From Pseudomonadota bacterium (GTDB lineage Bacteria > Pseudomonadota > Alphaproteobacteria > Rhodobacterales > Rhodobacteraceae), in contig JAIUPC010000012.1 in assembly GCA_020161655.1 (NCBI GenBank), positions 248,001-312,000 on the forward strand: DNA of 64,000 nt, written 5' to 3'. Shown in pieces: positions 1 to 8,190 of this stretch; position 1 is the first letter of the stretch, and every line of letters starts with the position of its first letter. The translations under genes were made by a program, and so were the position numbers. The notes below the pieces were generated by a model. That model did no database searches and was not told where the DNA came from. It saw only the letters and a list, made by a program, of their open reading frames with translations.

Positions 1-104
1 TGCGTCCGCTTCGCCGCCGGCTTGATCCGCTCCACCAGCGCATTGCCGGCGTCGATATCGACCCCCGCCTCAGCATAGGTCAGCCCATTCTTTCCGTCCG
101 TCAT
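1..104 (-). CDS. purM: Phosphoribosylformylglycinamidine cyclo-ligase (AIR synthetase), N-terminal fragment
   Basis: Only the first 34 or so codons are inside the window; the gene runs off the left edge. Reading leftward from the ATG at 104 gives a protein starting [20 protein letters not shown], which is the conserved N-terminus of PurM (the GLTY.AGVDI.AGN signature). PurM makes aminoimidazole ribotide, the fifth step of de novo purine synthesis, in the cytosol. The identification rests on this short signature alone, but it is very characteristic. The region 105-267 upstream, shared with the tRNA gene, should hold its promoter; I see no clear motif there. Confidence 0.85.
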   Translation of the reverse strand, partial: MTDGKNGLTYAEAGVDIDAGNALVERIKPAAKRT

Positions 105-267
105 CGTCGTCCCCCCGGGGGCCACCAGCCATTTCGGCGCGGCATACAGGATTGCACCGCCCCCGGCAACGCCGCCCGGCGTCACGGCCTGAGGAATCTC
201 ACCCGCCCTTTCGCTTGCCCTTCTGCTTGACCGTCAGGCGCAATCTGCTAGCAAGTCCCCCGTGGCC

Positions 268-343
268 GGGCCTGTAGCTCAATGGTTAGAGCAGGGCGCT
301 CATAACGCCTTGGTTGGGGGTTCAAGTCCCTCCGGGCCTACCA
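268..343 (+). tRNA. tRNA-Ile2 (anticodon CAT, lysidine-modified)
   Basis: A 76-base cloverleaf with encoded CCA. The acceptor strand GGGCCTG pairs with CGGGCCT (two G-U pairs), the D-stem is GCTC/GAGC, the anticodon loop is CTCATAA (anticodon CAT), and the T-arm is GGGGG-TTCAAGT-CCCTC. CAT could mean elongator Met, initiator Met or the AUA-reading Ile tRNA. The C4-G69 and C5-G68 pairs, known recognition elements for the lysidine synthetase TilS, and the resemblance of the anticodon and T-arm region to bacterial Ile2 favour Ile2. The type call is an inference; that this is a tRNA is certain. Confidence 0.9.
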
Positions 344-409
344 CTCATGTCCAGCCAGTCATGGTCATTGCGCTCGCAGTCCTGCAAGGACCAGCGGAGG
401 GCCGTCCCG

Positions 410-880
410 TCACCAGAAGTCCTTGTGACCGCTGACGATCTCCTGTTCGAGGTCCGGGAACGGCCCCCGGACCTCGACCCGGCGCCGCCCTGCCGCGAAA
501 ACCTGATGGCAGCTCAGATCGAGGGTCAGATTTTCGGGATTCTCCCCGGTCAGTTCCGCGAGACGCCTCTCGCTCAGCCCGTAGACCACGGCACCGATGC
601 CGGCCCAGTAGCAGGCCCCGGCGCACATGCAGCAGGGCTCTACCGAGGTCACAAGCGTGCATCGTTCGAGAAAGGCCGGATCGTAGAGTTGCGCGGCGGC
701 GCGGGCGACGTTCGCCTCGGCGTGGCCGACGCCGCGATCCTGCGCGTAGGTGTTGCCCGACGAAAGGAGCACGTCACCCTCCGGCCCGACGAGAAGCGCC
801 CCGAAGGGATGGTTGCCACTGGCCCGGCTCTTGGCGGCAATTTCAACGGCAAGACGCAGATACCTGGTATCGTTGCTCAT
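410..880 (-). CDS. Nucleoside/cytidine deaminase family protein (zinc-dependent)
   Basis: A 156-residue protein of the cytidine deaminase-like fold. Residues 53-55 (HAE) give the zinc-binding His and the proton-shuttling Glu, and P82-C83-x-x-C86 gives the two cysteine zinc ligands. The length fits guanine deaminase, tRNA adenosine deaminase and related free-base deaminases. It lacks the obvious tRNA-binding features of TadA, so a free base or nucleoside substrate is more likely. It ends a minus-strand operon with an aminobutyraldehyde-type dehydrogenase and a polyamine-type ABC transporter, so it may act on an imported amine or N-heterocycle. The exact substrate cannot be read from sequence. 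Confidence 0.85.
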   Translation of the reverse strand: MSNDTRYLRLAVEIAAKSRASGNHPFGALLVGPEGDVLLSSGNTYAQDRGVGHAEANVARAAAQLYDPAFLERCTLVTSVEPCCMCAGACYWAGIGAVVYGLSERRLAELTGENPENLTLDLSCHQVFAAGRRRVEVRGPFPDLEQEIVSGHKDFW

Positions 881-928
881 GGCCGCCCCCCTCGGATGCC
901 CAATAGCAGTTACAGGAGCAACGCCCCC

Positions 929-2362
929 TCACCCGTGCTTCACCATCACATGCCGCACGACAGTATAGTCCTCCAGCGCGTACATCGACATGTCCTTGCC
1001 GTAGCCCGATTGCTTCAGCCCGCCATGCGGCATCTCGTTGACCAGCATGAAGTGGGTGTTGATCCAGGTGCAGCCGTAGCGGAGCCTTGCCGCGGTCGCC
1101 ATCGCCCGGCCAACATCCCTGGTCCAGACCGAGGACGCGAGGCCGTAGTCGCTGTCATTGGCCCAGCCCACGGCCTCATCCACGTCCGAGAAGGGCGTGA
1201 TGGAGACCACCGGGCCGAAGACCTCGCGCCGGACGATCTCGTCGTCCTGCCTTGCGCCGGCGATGACCGTCGGGCGGTAGTAGAAGCCCTGATCCATCAC
1301 CTGGCCGCCGGTCGTGACCTCGACATGGTTGAGTTCCCGCGCCCGGTTGACGAAGGAGGCGACGCGGTCGCGCTGGCGGAGGCTGATGAGCGGGCCGATC
1401 TCGTTCAAGCTGTCATCGGCATTGGCAAGGCCGATGGTGGAAACGGCGGCGGTCAAGTCGGCGACAAGCTTGTCGTAGACCTTCCTGCCGGCATAGATCC
1501 GGCAGGCGGCGGTGCAGTCCTGCCCGGCGTTGTAATAGCCGAAGGCGCGCAGCCCCTCGACCACCTCACCGACATCGGCATCGTCGAAGACCACGACCGG
1601 GGCCTTGCCGCCCAGCTCCAGATGCGTGCGCTTCACCGTCTTCGCGGCGGCATCGAGCATCTTCCGCCCCGTGGCCACATCGCCGGTCAGGGAAATCATG
1701 TCGACGCCGGGATGGTTGATGAGATAGCTGCCGACCGTCTGGCCGCGCCCGGCGATGACGCTGACGACGCCTTCGGGGAGTTCCTCGGCCAGGATATGCG
1801 CCATCTTGAGCGCGGTCAGCGGCGTCTGTTCGGACGGCTTGAAGACGACCGTGTTGCCGCCGCCGATGGCCGGGGCGAGCTTCCAGGCCATCATCATCAG
1901 GGGATAGTTCCAGGGGGCGATGGAAGCGATGACGCCGATCGCGTCGCGGCGGATCATCGAGGTATGGCCGGCAAGGTATTCGCCGGCAAGCTGACCATGC
2001 TGGGTCCGGACCGCGCCGGCGAAGAAGCGGTAGCAATCGACGATGGCGGGGATCTCATCGTTCCGGGCAGCGCCGAGGGGCTTGCCGCAGTTCAAAGCCT
2101 CAAGGGCGGCGAAGGCATCCGCTTCGGCCTCAACCCGGTCGGCGATCCTGAGAAGCGCGGCCGAACGCTCGCCGGGGGTCGTCCGCGACCATGTCTCGAA
2201 CGCCTTCCGCGCGGCGGCCACGGCCTTGTCGACCTGCGCGGTCGACGCCTCGGGCACGTCGAGGATCAGGGCGCCGGTGCGCGGGTTCAGGACAGGCTCA
2301 GGCGTTTCCTGCCCCGCCTGGAACTCGGCGCCGATCAGAAGCGCGGTGTTGAACTTGGTCAT
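929..2362 (-). CDS. patD: Gamma-aminobutyraldehyde dehydrogenase-type aldehyde dehydrogenase
   Basis: A 477-residue NAD(P)-dependent aldehyde dehydrogenase. The catalytic pair is visible: E249 in LELGGK and C283 in the [11 protein letters not shown] motif. The [15 protein letters not shown] variant is typical of gamma-aminobutyraldehyde (PatD/YdcW) and related aminoaldehyde dehydrogenases, which oxidise the aldehyde made from putrescine to GABA. A good ribosome site (GAGGGAG) precedes the ATG, and the gene starts 12 bases after the permease stop. Its place behind a YdcSTUV-like transporter supports polyamine catabolism. Betaine or other aminoaldehyde substrates remain possible. Confidence 0.88.
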   Translation of the reverse strand: MTKFNTALLIGAEFQAGQETPEPVLNPRTGALILDVPEASTAQVDKAVAAARKAFETWSRTTPGERSAALLRIADRVEAEADAFAALEALNCGKPLGAARNDEIPAIVDCYRFFAGAVRTQHGQLAGEYLAGHTSMIRRDAIGVIASIAPWNYPLMMMAWKLAPAIGGGNTVVFKPSEQTPLTALKMAHILAEELPEGVVSVIAGRGQTVGSYLINHPGVDMISLTGDVATGRKMLDAAAKTVKRTHLELGGKAPVVVFDDADVGEVVEGLRAFGYYNAGQDCTAACRIYAGRKVYDKLVADLTAAVSTIGLANADDSLNEIGPLISLRQRDRVASFVNRARELNHVEVTTGGQVMDQGFYYRPTVIAGARQDDEIVRREVFGPVVSITPFSDVDEAVGWANDSDYGLASSVWTRDVGRAMATAARLRYGCTWINTHFMLVNEMPHGGLKQSGYGKDMSMYALEDYTVVRHVMVKHG

Positions 2363-2373
2363 GGGTTACTCCC

Positions 2374-3180
2374 TCATTTTCCGCCGCCGGCGGTCTGGTC
2401 GCCGTCGCGGGTCAGGTAATAGGCGCAAAGGATGGGCAGGAACGTCACCATGAAGACCACGATGGCCACGACATTGGTGACGGGCCGCTGGCGCGGGCGT
2501 ACAAGTTCCTGCAGCATCCAGATCGGCAGGGTGGACTGCTGGCCCGCCGTGAAGGTGGTCACGATCACCTCGTCGAAGCTCAGGGCGAAGGCGAGCATTC
2601 CGCCGGCCAGAAGCGCGGAGCCGAGGTTGGGTAGAAGCACATGGCGGAAGGTCTGGAAGCCGTTGGCGCCAAGGTCGGAGGACGCCTCCAGAATGCCGCC
2701 CGAGATGCGGCGGAAGCGGGCGACGGCGTTGTTGTAGACGATGACGATGCAGAAGGTCGCGTGGCCGAGGATGATGGTCCAGACCGAATAGGGAATGTCC
2801 ATCACCGAGAAGGCCGAGCGGAGCGCCATGCCGGTGATGACGCCGGGAAGTGCTATGGGCAGCAGGATCAGGAGCGAGATCTGCTCGCGCCCGAAGAACT
2901 TCGTCCGTGACATGGCGGCGGAAACGAGCGTGCCGAGGATGATGGCGACCACGGTGGCGATGGCCGCAACCTCCAGCGACAGGATCAGCGGCGGCCAGAT
3001 GTCGTCCCGGCCCCAGGCGACGCCGAACCATTTCAGCGTCAGGCCCGGCGGCGGGAACTGGTAGCTCTTTTCCTCGGTGGTGAAGGCATAGAGGAAGATC
3101 AGGAGGATCGGCAGGTGCAGGAACAGCAAGCCGGTGATCGCGGCGATCTTCAGGCCTAGCGAGGCGCGGTCAGAGTGCAT
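2374..3180 (-). CDS. ABC transporter permease, polyamine type (PotC/YdcV-like)
   Basis: A 268-residue inner membrane permease with about six hydrophobic segments and the cytoplasmic EAA loop ([20 protein letters not shown]) that docks onto the ATPase. I place the start at the ATG at 3180 (MHSDRASLG). This ATG lies inside an 11-base sequence, ATGCACTCTGA, that also ends the other permease gene at 3777-3787, so it was probably the original overlapping start before a foreign gene was inserted upstream. An in-frame ATG at 3195 exists but falls inside the inserted DNA. The permease works with the upstream permease, the ATPase and the binding protein for putrescine- or spermidine-like uptake. Confidence 0.87.
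   Translation of the reverse strand: MHSDRASLGLKIAAITGLLFLHLPILLIFLYAFTTEEKSYQFPPPGLTLKWFGVAWGRDDIWPPLILSLEVAAIATVVAIILGTLVSAAMSRTKFFGREQISLLILLPIALPGVITGMALRSAFSVMDIPYSVWTIILGHATFCIVIVYNNAVARFRRISGGILEASSDLGANGFQTFRHVLLPNLGSALLAGGMLAFALSFDEVIVTTFTAGQQSTLPIWMLQELVRPRQRPVTNVVAIVVFMVTFLPILCAYYLTRDGDQTAGGGK
3170..3180. repeat. 11-base direct repeat, copy 2 (right junction of inserted gene)
   Basis: The plus strand reads TCAGAGTGCAT (ATGCACTCTGA on the coding strand), identical to 3777-3787. This copy holds the TGA stop of the inserted gene (AAT GCA CTC TGA) and, in another frame, the ATG start of the downstream permease (ATG CAC TCT GAC). Bases on either side of the two copies differ, so the repeat is exactly 11 bases. 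Confidence 0.9.
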
Positions 3181-3787
3181 TCTTAAGCCATCCAACTTCT
3201 GCGTTTCCTTCTGCCAAGCGTCTCTTCGTGCTCTCTCTCATTTCCTCCGCTACTAGGTCGACATCTTCTTGTTTTAACTCTGGCAAGCCAATGCTACGCA
3301 GGAAGCTATGCGTAGCTGCTTCAACCAAACTTTCTGTTTCCCTTATTTGGTGTCTAGCTTTCTGCAGTCGATGCATTAGCAGAGCGCAACCGCGCCTGTC
3401 GGAAAACAAATCGGCATCAACGCGCATAAAATGGTGCGCGAAGTAGTCTCGGAGTTTCTTGACCTCTTCAAGCGGACCACCTAGATTGCGAAATCTCGTG
3501 TGCTCTAGTATCGCTTTCTTCAAATTTCCAAAGGTTTGCTGTGTTGCATACTCAAAATTGCTGTCAATCAAGTCACTCCAGGTCGAAGCGTCTCTAACTT
3601 TCTGTTTTTTGAACTGTCGCGCAGATCTTGTAAGCATAACCAGATTAATCATCCCGTGCTCTAGAAGCGCTATTCCCATAAAGGTAAGGCCGAAGTGCGC
3701 GAATACTTCCTTTTCATAGACAATCCCCTCACCATCTAACTCCGGAAACTCTTCCAGGAGTTCTTTCAGATATGCCTCAGAGTGCAT
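3170..3787 (-). CDS. Inserted low-GC gene, hypothetical protein with HEPN-like R-x4-H motif
   Basis: A 205-residue predicted soluble helical protein, clearly foreign in base composition: AT-rich codons such as AGA, TTA and CTA amid very GC-rich neighbours. It sits between the two permease genes of the polyamine-type operon. It starts at the ATG of one copy of the 11-base repeat ATGCACTCTGA (3777-3787) and stops at the TGA of the second copy (3170-3180). R113 and H118 in [10 protein letters not shown] form an R-x4-H motif like that of HEPN-domain RNases, which are common in toxins and defence proteins. The motif match is by eye, and the rest of the protein is not recognised. No transposase or terminal inverted repeat is visible in the insert. 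Real gene: likely. Function: unknown. Confidence 0.75.
   Translation of the reverse strand: MHSEAYLKELLEEFPELDGEGIVYEKEVFAHFGLTFMGIALLEHGMINLVMLTRSARQFKKQKVRDASTWSDLIDSNFEYATQQTFGNLKKAILEHTRFRNLGGPLEEVKKLRDYFAHHFMRVDADLFSDRRGCALLMHRLQKARHQIRETESLVEAATHSFLRSIGLPELKQEDVDLVAEEMRESTKRRLAEGNAEVGWLKNAL
3777..3787. repeat. 11-base direct repeat, copy 1 (left junction of inserted gene)
   Basis: The plus strand reads TCAGAGTGCAT. On the coding strand it contains the stop of the upstream permease (GAT GCA CTC TGA) and, in another frame, the ATG start of the inserted gene (ATG CAC TCT GAG). With the copy at 3170-3180 it brackets the low-GC insert like a target-site duplication or a recombination scar. 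Confidence 0.9.
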
Positions 3788-4721
3788 CGAAGGCCCCCAT
3801 GCGCTTGGCGATGGTCAGGTAGATGAGCATGATGATGATGGGCACGACCGCGAAGGCGGCGGCCAAGGGGATGTTCCCCGCCGTCCCCTGCAACTGGTAG
3901 ACCGCAAGCCCGATGAAGCGGGCCGAGGTGCCGATGATCTGCGGGATGATGTAGTCGCCCAAGGTGAGCGAGAAGGTGAAGATCGACCCGGCGATGACAC
4001 CCGGCAGGGCCAAGGGCAGGATCACGGTGCGGAAGGTCTGCCCCCCGCTCGCGCCAAGGTCGGCCGCCGCCTCCAGCATCGACCCCGGCACGCGTTCCAG
4101 CGAGGCCTGCATAGGCAGGATCATGTAAGGCAGCCAGATATAGACGAAGACGATGAAGGTCCCCATCGGCGAGGTCGACAGGGAATTGCCCCCGACCCCC
4201 GGCAGCGCCAGCACGGCATCAAGGAAGAACCCCATGCCGGCGCCCTCGGCCGCCCAGGTCACGATGCCTTCCTTCGCGAGGATCAGCTTCCAGGCGTAGA
4301 CCTTGACGAGGTAGGAGGACCAGAGGGGCAGCATGACGCCGAGGTAGAAAAGCGCCTTCCAGCGGCCCTTCGCATAGCGGGCGGCGAAATAGGCGATCGG
4401 GAAGGCGATCACCGCGCAGGCGAGCGTCACCAGCGCCGACATGAGAAGCGTCCTGACGATGATGTCGAGGTTCTGCGCCCGGAACAGTTCGGCATAGGTC
4501 TTGAGGGTGAATTCCTCTTTCACCACGCCGGAAAACTCGTCGATGGAATAGAAGCTTTGCAGGAGAAGCGCCGCGAGCGAACCGAGGTAGACCACGCCAA
4601 GCCAGAGGAGCGGCAGGGCGAGCAAGAGCCCGAGAAAAGCTTTGGGATGGCGCCAGAGCGCGGCGCTGATCCGGTCGGCAAGGCCCCTGTCGGGCAGGAT
4701 GGCGGGGGCGTCGCGCATCAC
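3777..4721 (-). CDS. ABC transporter permease, polyamine type (PotB/YdcU-like)
   Basis: A 314-residue inner membrane permease with multiple hydrophobic segments and an EAA loop ([20 protein letters not shown]). It pairs with the permease at 2374-3180 to form the membrane channel of a binding-protein-dependent importer. Its ATG overlaps the ATPase stop codon by four bases, so the genes are translationally coupled. Its last codons (GAT GCA CTC TGA) fall in the 11-base repeat described above, so the downstream insertion left this gene intact. Family placement (spermidine/putrescine type) is firm; the exact substrate is inferred from the adjacent dehydrogenase. Confidence 0.88.
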   Translation of the reverse strand: MMRDAPAILPDRGLADRISAALWRHPKAFLGLLLALPLLWLGVVYLGSLAALLLQSFYSIDEFSGVVKEEFTLKTYAELFRAQNLDIIVRTLLMSALVTLACAVIAFPIAYFAARYAKGRWKALFYLGVMLPLWSSYLVKVYAWKLILAKEGIVTWAAEGAGMGFFLDAVLALPGVGGNSLSTSPMGTFIVFVYIWLPYMILPMQASLERVPGSMLEAAADLGASGGQTFRTVILPLALPGVIAGSIFTFSLTLGDYIIPQIIGTSARFIGLAVYQLQGTAGNIPLAAAFAVVPIIIMLIYLTIAKRMGAFDAL

Positions 4722-5701
4722 GCCTCCATCACGTGAAGGGCGGTGGGGTCGAAGGCGATGGCGGCTTCGGCGCCCTCACCCGGCAGCGGTTGGCCGGCAG
4801 GCACAAGTGCCGCAACTTCCGTCCCGCCGATGTCGAGCACGACGCGGGAGCCGGCGCCAAGGTAGCGGATCGCCGTCACCCTGCCTCGGCCCTGCCCCTC
4901 AGCGCTCAGCCGCACGGCTTCCGGCCTGAGGCTCGCCCATTTCGCCGGGCCACCAAGGGCGCGGGTCAGGCCGGGCGGCAGGACGTTCGACGATCCGACG
5001 AAATCCGCGACGAAGCGGCTTTGCGGGCGGGCGTAGACATCCTCGGGCGTGCCGATCTGCGCGATCTTGCCGTCCGAAAACACCGCGAGCCGGTCGGCCA
5101 TGCTCAAGGCCTCATGCTGGTCGTGGGTGACGAAGACGAAGGTGATGCCAAGCCGTTTTTGCAGCGCCTTCAGCTCATCCTGCATCGCCTCGCGGAGTTT
5201 CAGGTCCAAGGCGCCAAGGGGTTCGTCGAGCAAGAGCACGCGCGGCTCATTCACCAACGCGCGGGCCAGCGCCACCCGTTGCCGCTGGCCGCCCGAAAGC
5301 TGGCCGGGCTTGCGGTCGCCGTAGCCCGGCAGCTTGACGAGGCCGAGCATTTCCTCGGCTTTCGCAAGCCGTTCCGCCTTGCCGATGCCCTTGACCATCA
5401 GCCCGTAGGCGACATTGTCGCGCACCGTCATATGCGGGAAAAGCGCGTAATCCTGAAAGACCGTGTTCACGTTGCGCTTGTTGGGCGGCACGTTGCTCAC
5501 GTCCTGCCCGAAAATGCTGATGGCGCCGCCGCTTGGTTGTTCAAACCCCGAGATGAGCCGCAGGCAGGTGGTCTTGCCCGACCCGGACGGCCCGAGCATG
5601 GCGAAGAACTCGCCCTCGGCAATGGCAAGGTTCACGCCATCGACGGCGCGGACATTGCCGAAGTGCCGGGTGACGTTCTGGAATTCGACGGCTGCGGTCA
5701 T
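4718..5701 (-). CDS. ABC transporter ATPase, polyamine type (PotA/YdcT-like)
   Basis: A 327-residue ATPase that powers the importer at the inner membrane. It shows Walker A (GPSGSGKTT, about residues 37-45), signature [15 protein letters not shown], Walker [12 protein letters not shown] and the switch histidine in [10 protein letters not shown], followed by a C-terminal TOBE-like domain. I chose the ATG at 5701 ([10 protein letters not shown]), where family homology begins. A more upstream ATG at 5779 would start inside the perfect palindrome at 5757-5784 and add 26 residues unlike the family. It overlaps the next permease gene by four bases. Confidence 0.92.
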   Translation of the reverse strand: MTAAVEFQNVTRHFGNVRAVDGVNLAIAEGEFFAMLGPSGSGKTTCLRLISGFEQPSGGAISIFGQDVSNVPPNKRNVNTVFQDYALFPHMTVRDNVAYGLMVKGIGKAERLAKAEEMLGLVKLPGYGDRKPGQLSGGQRQRVALARALVNEPRVLLLDEPLGALDLKLREAMQDELKALQKRLGITFVFVTHDQHEALSMADRLAVFSDGKIAQIGTPEDVYARPQSRFVADFVGSSNVLPPGLTRALGGPAKWASLRPEAVRLSAEGQGRGRVTAIRYLGAGSRVVLDIGGTEVAALVPAGQPLPGEGAEAAIAFDPTALHVMEA

Positions 5702-5756
5702 GGGAAAATCCGGTAAAGGGTACCCAAGCCGGCGAAACGTGTCCGCCGGCTGGAAG

Positions 5757-5784
5757 GTAGGATGGGCAATATTGCCCATCCTAC
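5757..5784. repeat. Perfect 28-base palindrome (REP-like; possible attenuator)
   Basis: The left arm GTAGGATGGGCAAT is followed directly by its exact reverse complement, giving a 14-base stem with no spacer. It lies in the 96-base gap between the binding-protein gene and the ATPase gene. Similar GTAGGxTGGGCA palindromes are, as I recall, dispersed repeats in many proteobacteria. In mRNA it would make a strong hairpin that could lower expression of the ATPase and permeases relative to the binding protein, or protect the upstream transcript 3' end. There is no T-tract typical of a terminator. Confidence 0.8.
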
Positions 5785-5797
5785 GGGGTCAGAGGGT

Positions 5798-6964
5798 TCA
5801 GCGCCCGCCGATCACGCCGATGTAGTCAGAGACCCAGCGGTAGTAGGGCACGCAGGCGCCCTCGCCTTGCGCGCAATTGGCAGTCGGCGTGGTCCAGAAG
5901 CGGATGCGGTCGAAGTCCTTCAACCCGTTCGCGTCACAGCCTTCCTGGGTCTGCATGCCGCGCTTGTCGGTGCAGGCGGCGGGGACCGAAGGCACCGCGC
6001 CGAACCAGACCGAAAGGTCGGATTGCAGGTTCGAGGACAGCTGGTGGTCGAACCACATGTAGGCGCAGTTCGGGTTCTTGCTGTCGGTGTGCAGCATCGT
6101 CGTGTCGGCCCAGCCGGTGGCGCCCTCTTCCGGAATCGTGCTGGCGACGGGCTGCTTGTCGCCCTGGAGAAGGTTGACCTGGAAGGGCCAGGAGCCGGAG
6201 GCCACGACGCCTTCGTTCTTGAAGTCGTCGATCTGGATGAAGGCATCGTGCCAGTAGCGCCCGACAAGCGTGCGCTGGACGCGCAGCAGGTCAAGCGCCG
6301 CCTTGTACTGATCCTCGTTCAGTTCATAGGGGCTGGTGATGCCAAGCTCGGGCTTGTGCGCCATCAGGTATTGCGCCGCGTCGGCGATGTGGATCGGCCC
6401 GTCATAGGCCTGCACCCTTCCGGCGTTGGGCTTGCCGTCGGGCAGGTCCATCGCCTCGAAGACCACGTTCCAGGACTTCGGCGCTTCCTTGAACACCTCG
6501 GTGTTGTACATGAGGACGTTCGGCCCCCACATGTAGGGTACGCCGTAATGCTTGCCGTCGACCGTATGCCAGGGCGCGTCCTGCAGGCGCGGGTCTACGG
6601 TGCCCCAGGACGGGATCAGCGCGGTGTTGATCTCCTGCACCTTGCCGCCGGCGATCAGCCTGAGCGAGGCGTCGCCGGATGCGGTCACCAGGTCGAAGCC
6701 GCCCTCGTTCATCAGCGCCACCATCTCGTCCGAGGTGTTGGCGGTCTTGACGCTGACCTTGCAGCCGGTCTTTTCCTCGAACTTCGTCACCCAGTCGAAG
6801 GCCGGGTCGGACTCGCCGCGCTCGACGTAGCCTGCCCAGGCCACGATCGACAGCGCCCCTTCGCCTGCGCCGATCTCGGTCATCTGCGCCAAGGCCGGGG
6901 TCATGCCGGTGGTGAGCGCCAGTGTCGCCGCTCCGGCAAATCTCATCCCGTTTCTAATCGTCAT
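5798..6964 (-). CDS. Extracellular substrate-binding protein of polyamine-type ABC transporter
   Basis: A 388-residue periplasmic binding protein. The ATG at 6964 (MTIRNGMRFAGAATLAL) has a strong ribosome site (AGGGGG) and starts a Sec signal peptide that ends near ALAQ. The mature part resembles the PotD/YdcS spermidine/putrescine-binding group (IVAWAGYVERG, GFDLVTASGDASLRL, YGVPYMWGPNVLMYN). It is the first transporter gene of the minus-strand operon and captures the substrate for the two permeases and ATPase. It probably needs the highest expression, consistent with the palindrome just downstream. Confidence 0.9.
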   Translation of the reverse strand: MTIRNGMRFAGAATLALTTGMTPALAQMTEIGAGEGALSIVAWAGYVERGESDPAFDWVTKFEEKTGCKVSVKTANTSDEMVALMNEGGFDLVTASGDASLRLIAGGKVQEINTALIPSWGTVDPRLQDAPWHTVDGKHYGVPYMWGPNVLMYNTEVFKEAPKSWNVVFEAMDLPDGKPNAGRVQAYDGPIHIADAAQYLMAHKPELGITSPYELNEDQYKAALDLLRVQRTLVGRYWHDAFIQIDDFKNEGVVASGSWPFQVNLLQGDKQPVASTIPEEGATGWADTTMLHTDSKNPNCAYMWFDHQLSSNLQSDLSVWFGAVPSVPAACTDKRGMQTQEGCDANGLKDFDRIRFWTTPTANCAQGEGACVPYYRWVSDYIGVIGGR

Positions 6965-7065
6965 GCTGAAGCCCCCTGTCTGGATTGCGCCATGCCGCAC
7001 GGGCGGCAGGCGGTGCCGGTCTTCCGGTCGCTGACATGCTGATCCGGGCGAGAAGCTTTCGCAAA

Positions 7066-7077
7066 CACAAAAATGTG
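7066..7077. promoter_or_regulatory. Candidate operator: CACA-AAAA-TGTG dyad upstream of binding-protein gene
   Basis: A 12-base interrupted dyad in the AT-richer gap between the LysR-type regulator gene and the binding-protein gene. LysR-type regulators usually bind T-N11-A dyads just upstream of their targets, so this is a reasonable place for an operator. The dyad is short and could be chance. Confidence 0.25.
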
Positions 7078-7104
7078 ATTGCATGTATCGGTTTTTCCGA
7101 AAGG

Positions 7105-8007
7105 TCAGCCTTCCGCGAGGCCGGCCTGCGCCGAGCGCACGAAATTCAATGCCGGGCCTGAGAGCGGCGCCCCCTTCCGCCAGGCGAGGCCGACCTGCAC
7201 CGAAGGGAGGTCGCCCGACACGTCGCGGATGTCGATGCGGTCGCCTTCCAGCGACCAGGGCCGGTAGACGAGGCTCGGCAGGATGGCGAGGCCGGCGCCG
7301 GTCGCCACCAGCGAGCGGACGGCCTCGACGCTCCGCGTCCGAAAGGCGATGGTCGGCTTAACCGGCAGCGCATTCGTCAGCCGTTTCATGCTTTCCTCGA
7401 TCTCGTCGACCATCAACTGGATCATCGGCCGCCCGGAAAGCTCCTCAAGCGCGATGGCCTCCTGCTGCGCCAGAGGATCTCCCAAGGGCAGCCAGAGCCG
7501 GTAGGGCGAGACCACCAGCGTCTCCACATGCAGCGCCATCCGGTCGCGGACGGAGGAAGTGAGCATCACCGCCACATCAAGCTCGCCACCGATGAGGAGA
7601 TGCTGGAGATAGTCGCCGGTATCCTCGATCACATTGAGCTCGATCCGGGGGAAGGCGCGGCGGAAGCGTTGCAGGATGTCGGACAGGACATAGCCCGCGA
7701 CAAGCGAGGTGACGCCCAGCGACAGCCGCCCCGCCACCTCCTCCGCCTCATCGCGGAAGGCGGTCCGCGCGGCAGAGACATCGGCGAGGATCTGGCGGGC
7801 ATGACGCAGGAAGGCAGACCCCTTGTGGGTGATGAGCAGCCCGCGCGGCTGGCGGTCGAAGAGGACGACACCGAGATCGCCCTCTAGCGCCTGGATCGCC
7901 TCTGTCACCGAGCTTTGCGAGATCGACAACGCCTTGGCCGCGCCCGACACGCTTCCGGCCTCGGCGGCGGCGATGAAGAACTGAAGCTGGCGGAGGGTGA
8001 AGGCCAT
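7105..8007 (-). CDS. LysR-family transcriptional regulator
   Basis: A 300-residue DNA-binding regulator. The N-terminal winged helix-turn-helix is clear (LRQLQFFIAAAEAGSVSGAA, then ALSISQSSVTEAIQALEGDLGVVLFDR), followed by a periplasmic-binding-like effector domain. The start at 8007 (MAFTLRQLQFF) matches the family N-terminus; a start at 8058 would add 17 unrelated residues. It lies directly upstream of, and in the same direction as, the polyamine-type transport operon, so it probably controls that operon in response to the transported compound. The target is inferred from position only. Confidence 0.9.
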   Translation of the reverse strand: MAFTLRQLQFFIAAAEAGSVSGAAKALSISQSSVTEAIQALEGDLGVVLFDRQPRGLLITHKGSAFLRHARQILADVSAARTAFRDEAEEVAGRLSLGVTSLVAGYVLSDILQRFRRAFPRIELNVIEDTGDYLQHLLIGGELDVAVMLTSSVRDRMALHVETLVVSPYRLWLPLGDPLAQQEAIALEELSGRPMIQLMVDEIEESMKRLTNALPVKPTIAFRTRSVEAVRSLVATGAGLAILPSLVYRPWSLEGDRIDIRDVSGDLPSVQVGLAWRKGAPLSGPALNFVRSAQAGLAEG

Positions 8008-8190
8008 CGGCGTCCGGCTGACAGGGTTTGCGCAGCTTTCACAAGTTGCGGGCGACAATCAACGCCGGAATCGCCGCCCGCCCGTCTGCCAGGCCCGCCG
8101 GGACCGGAGCCTGCCCGGTTGTTGTATTTCCCGCAGTGAAATGAGAACATCCTCGACAGTCGGCTGGCGTTCACTGAGGGGGGTGTCGTC

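Noticed and set aside
314-2419. Long open frame on the plus strand antisense to the deaminase and dehydrogenase
   Set aside because: It has no recognisable domain, and its composition (Arg/Gly/Ala/His-rich) is that of a GC-rich shadow frame opposite well-recognised genes.
3170-3787. Insert as an ordinary insertion sequence
   Set aside because: No transposase and no inverted repeats at the insert ends; only the 11-base direct repeat is present.
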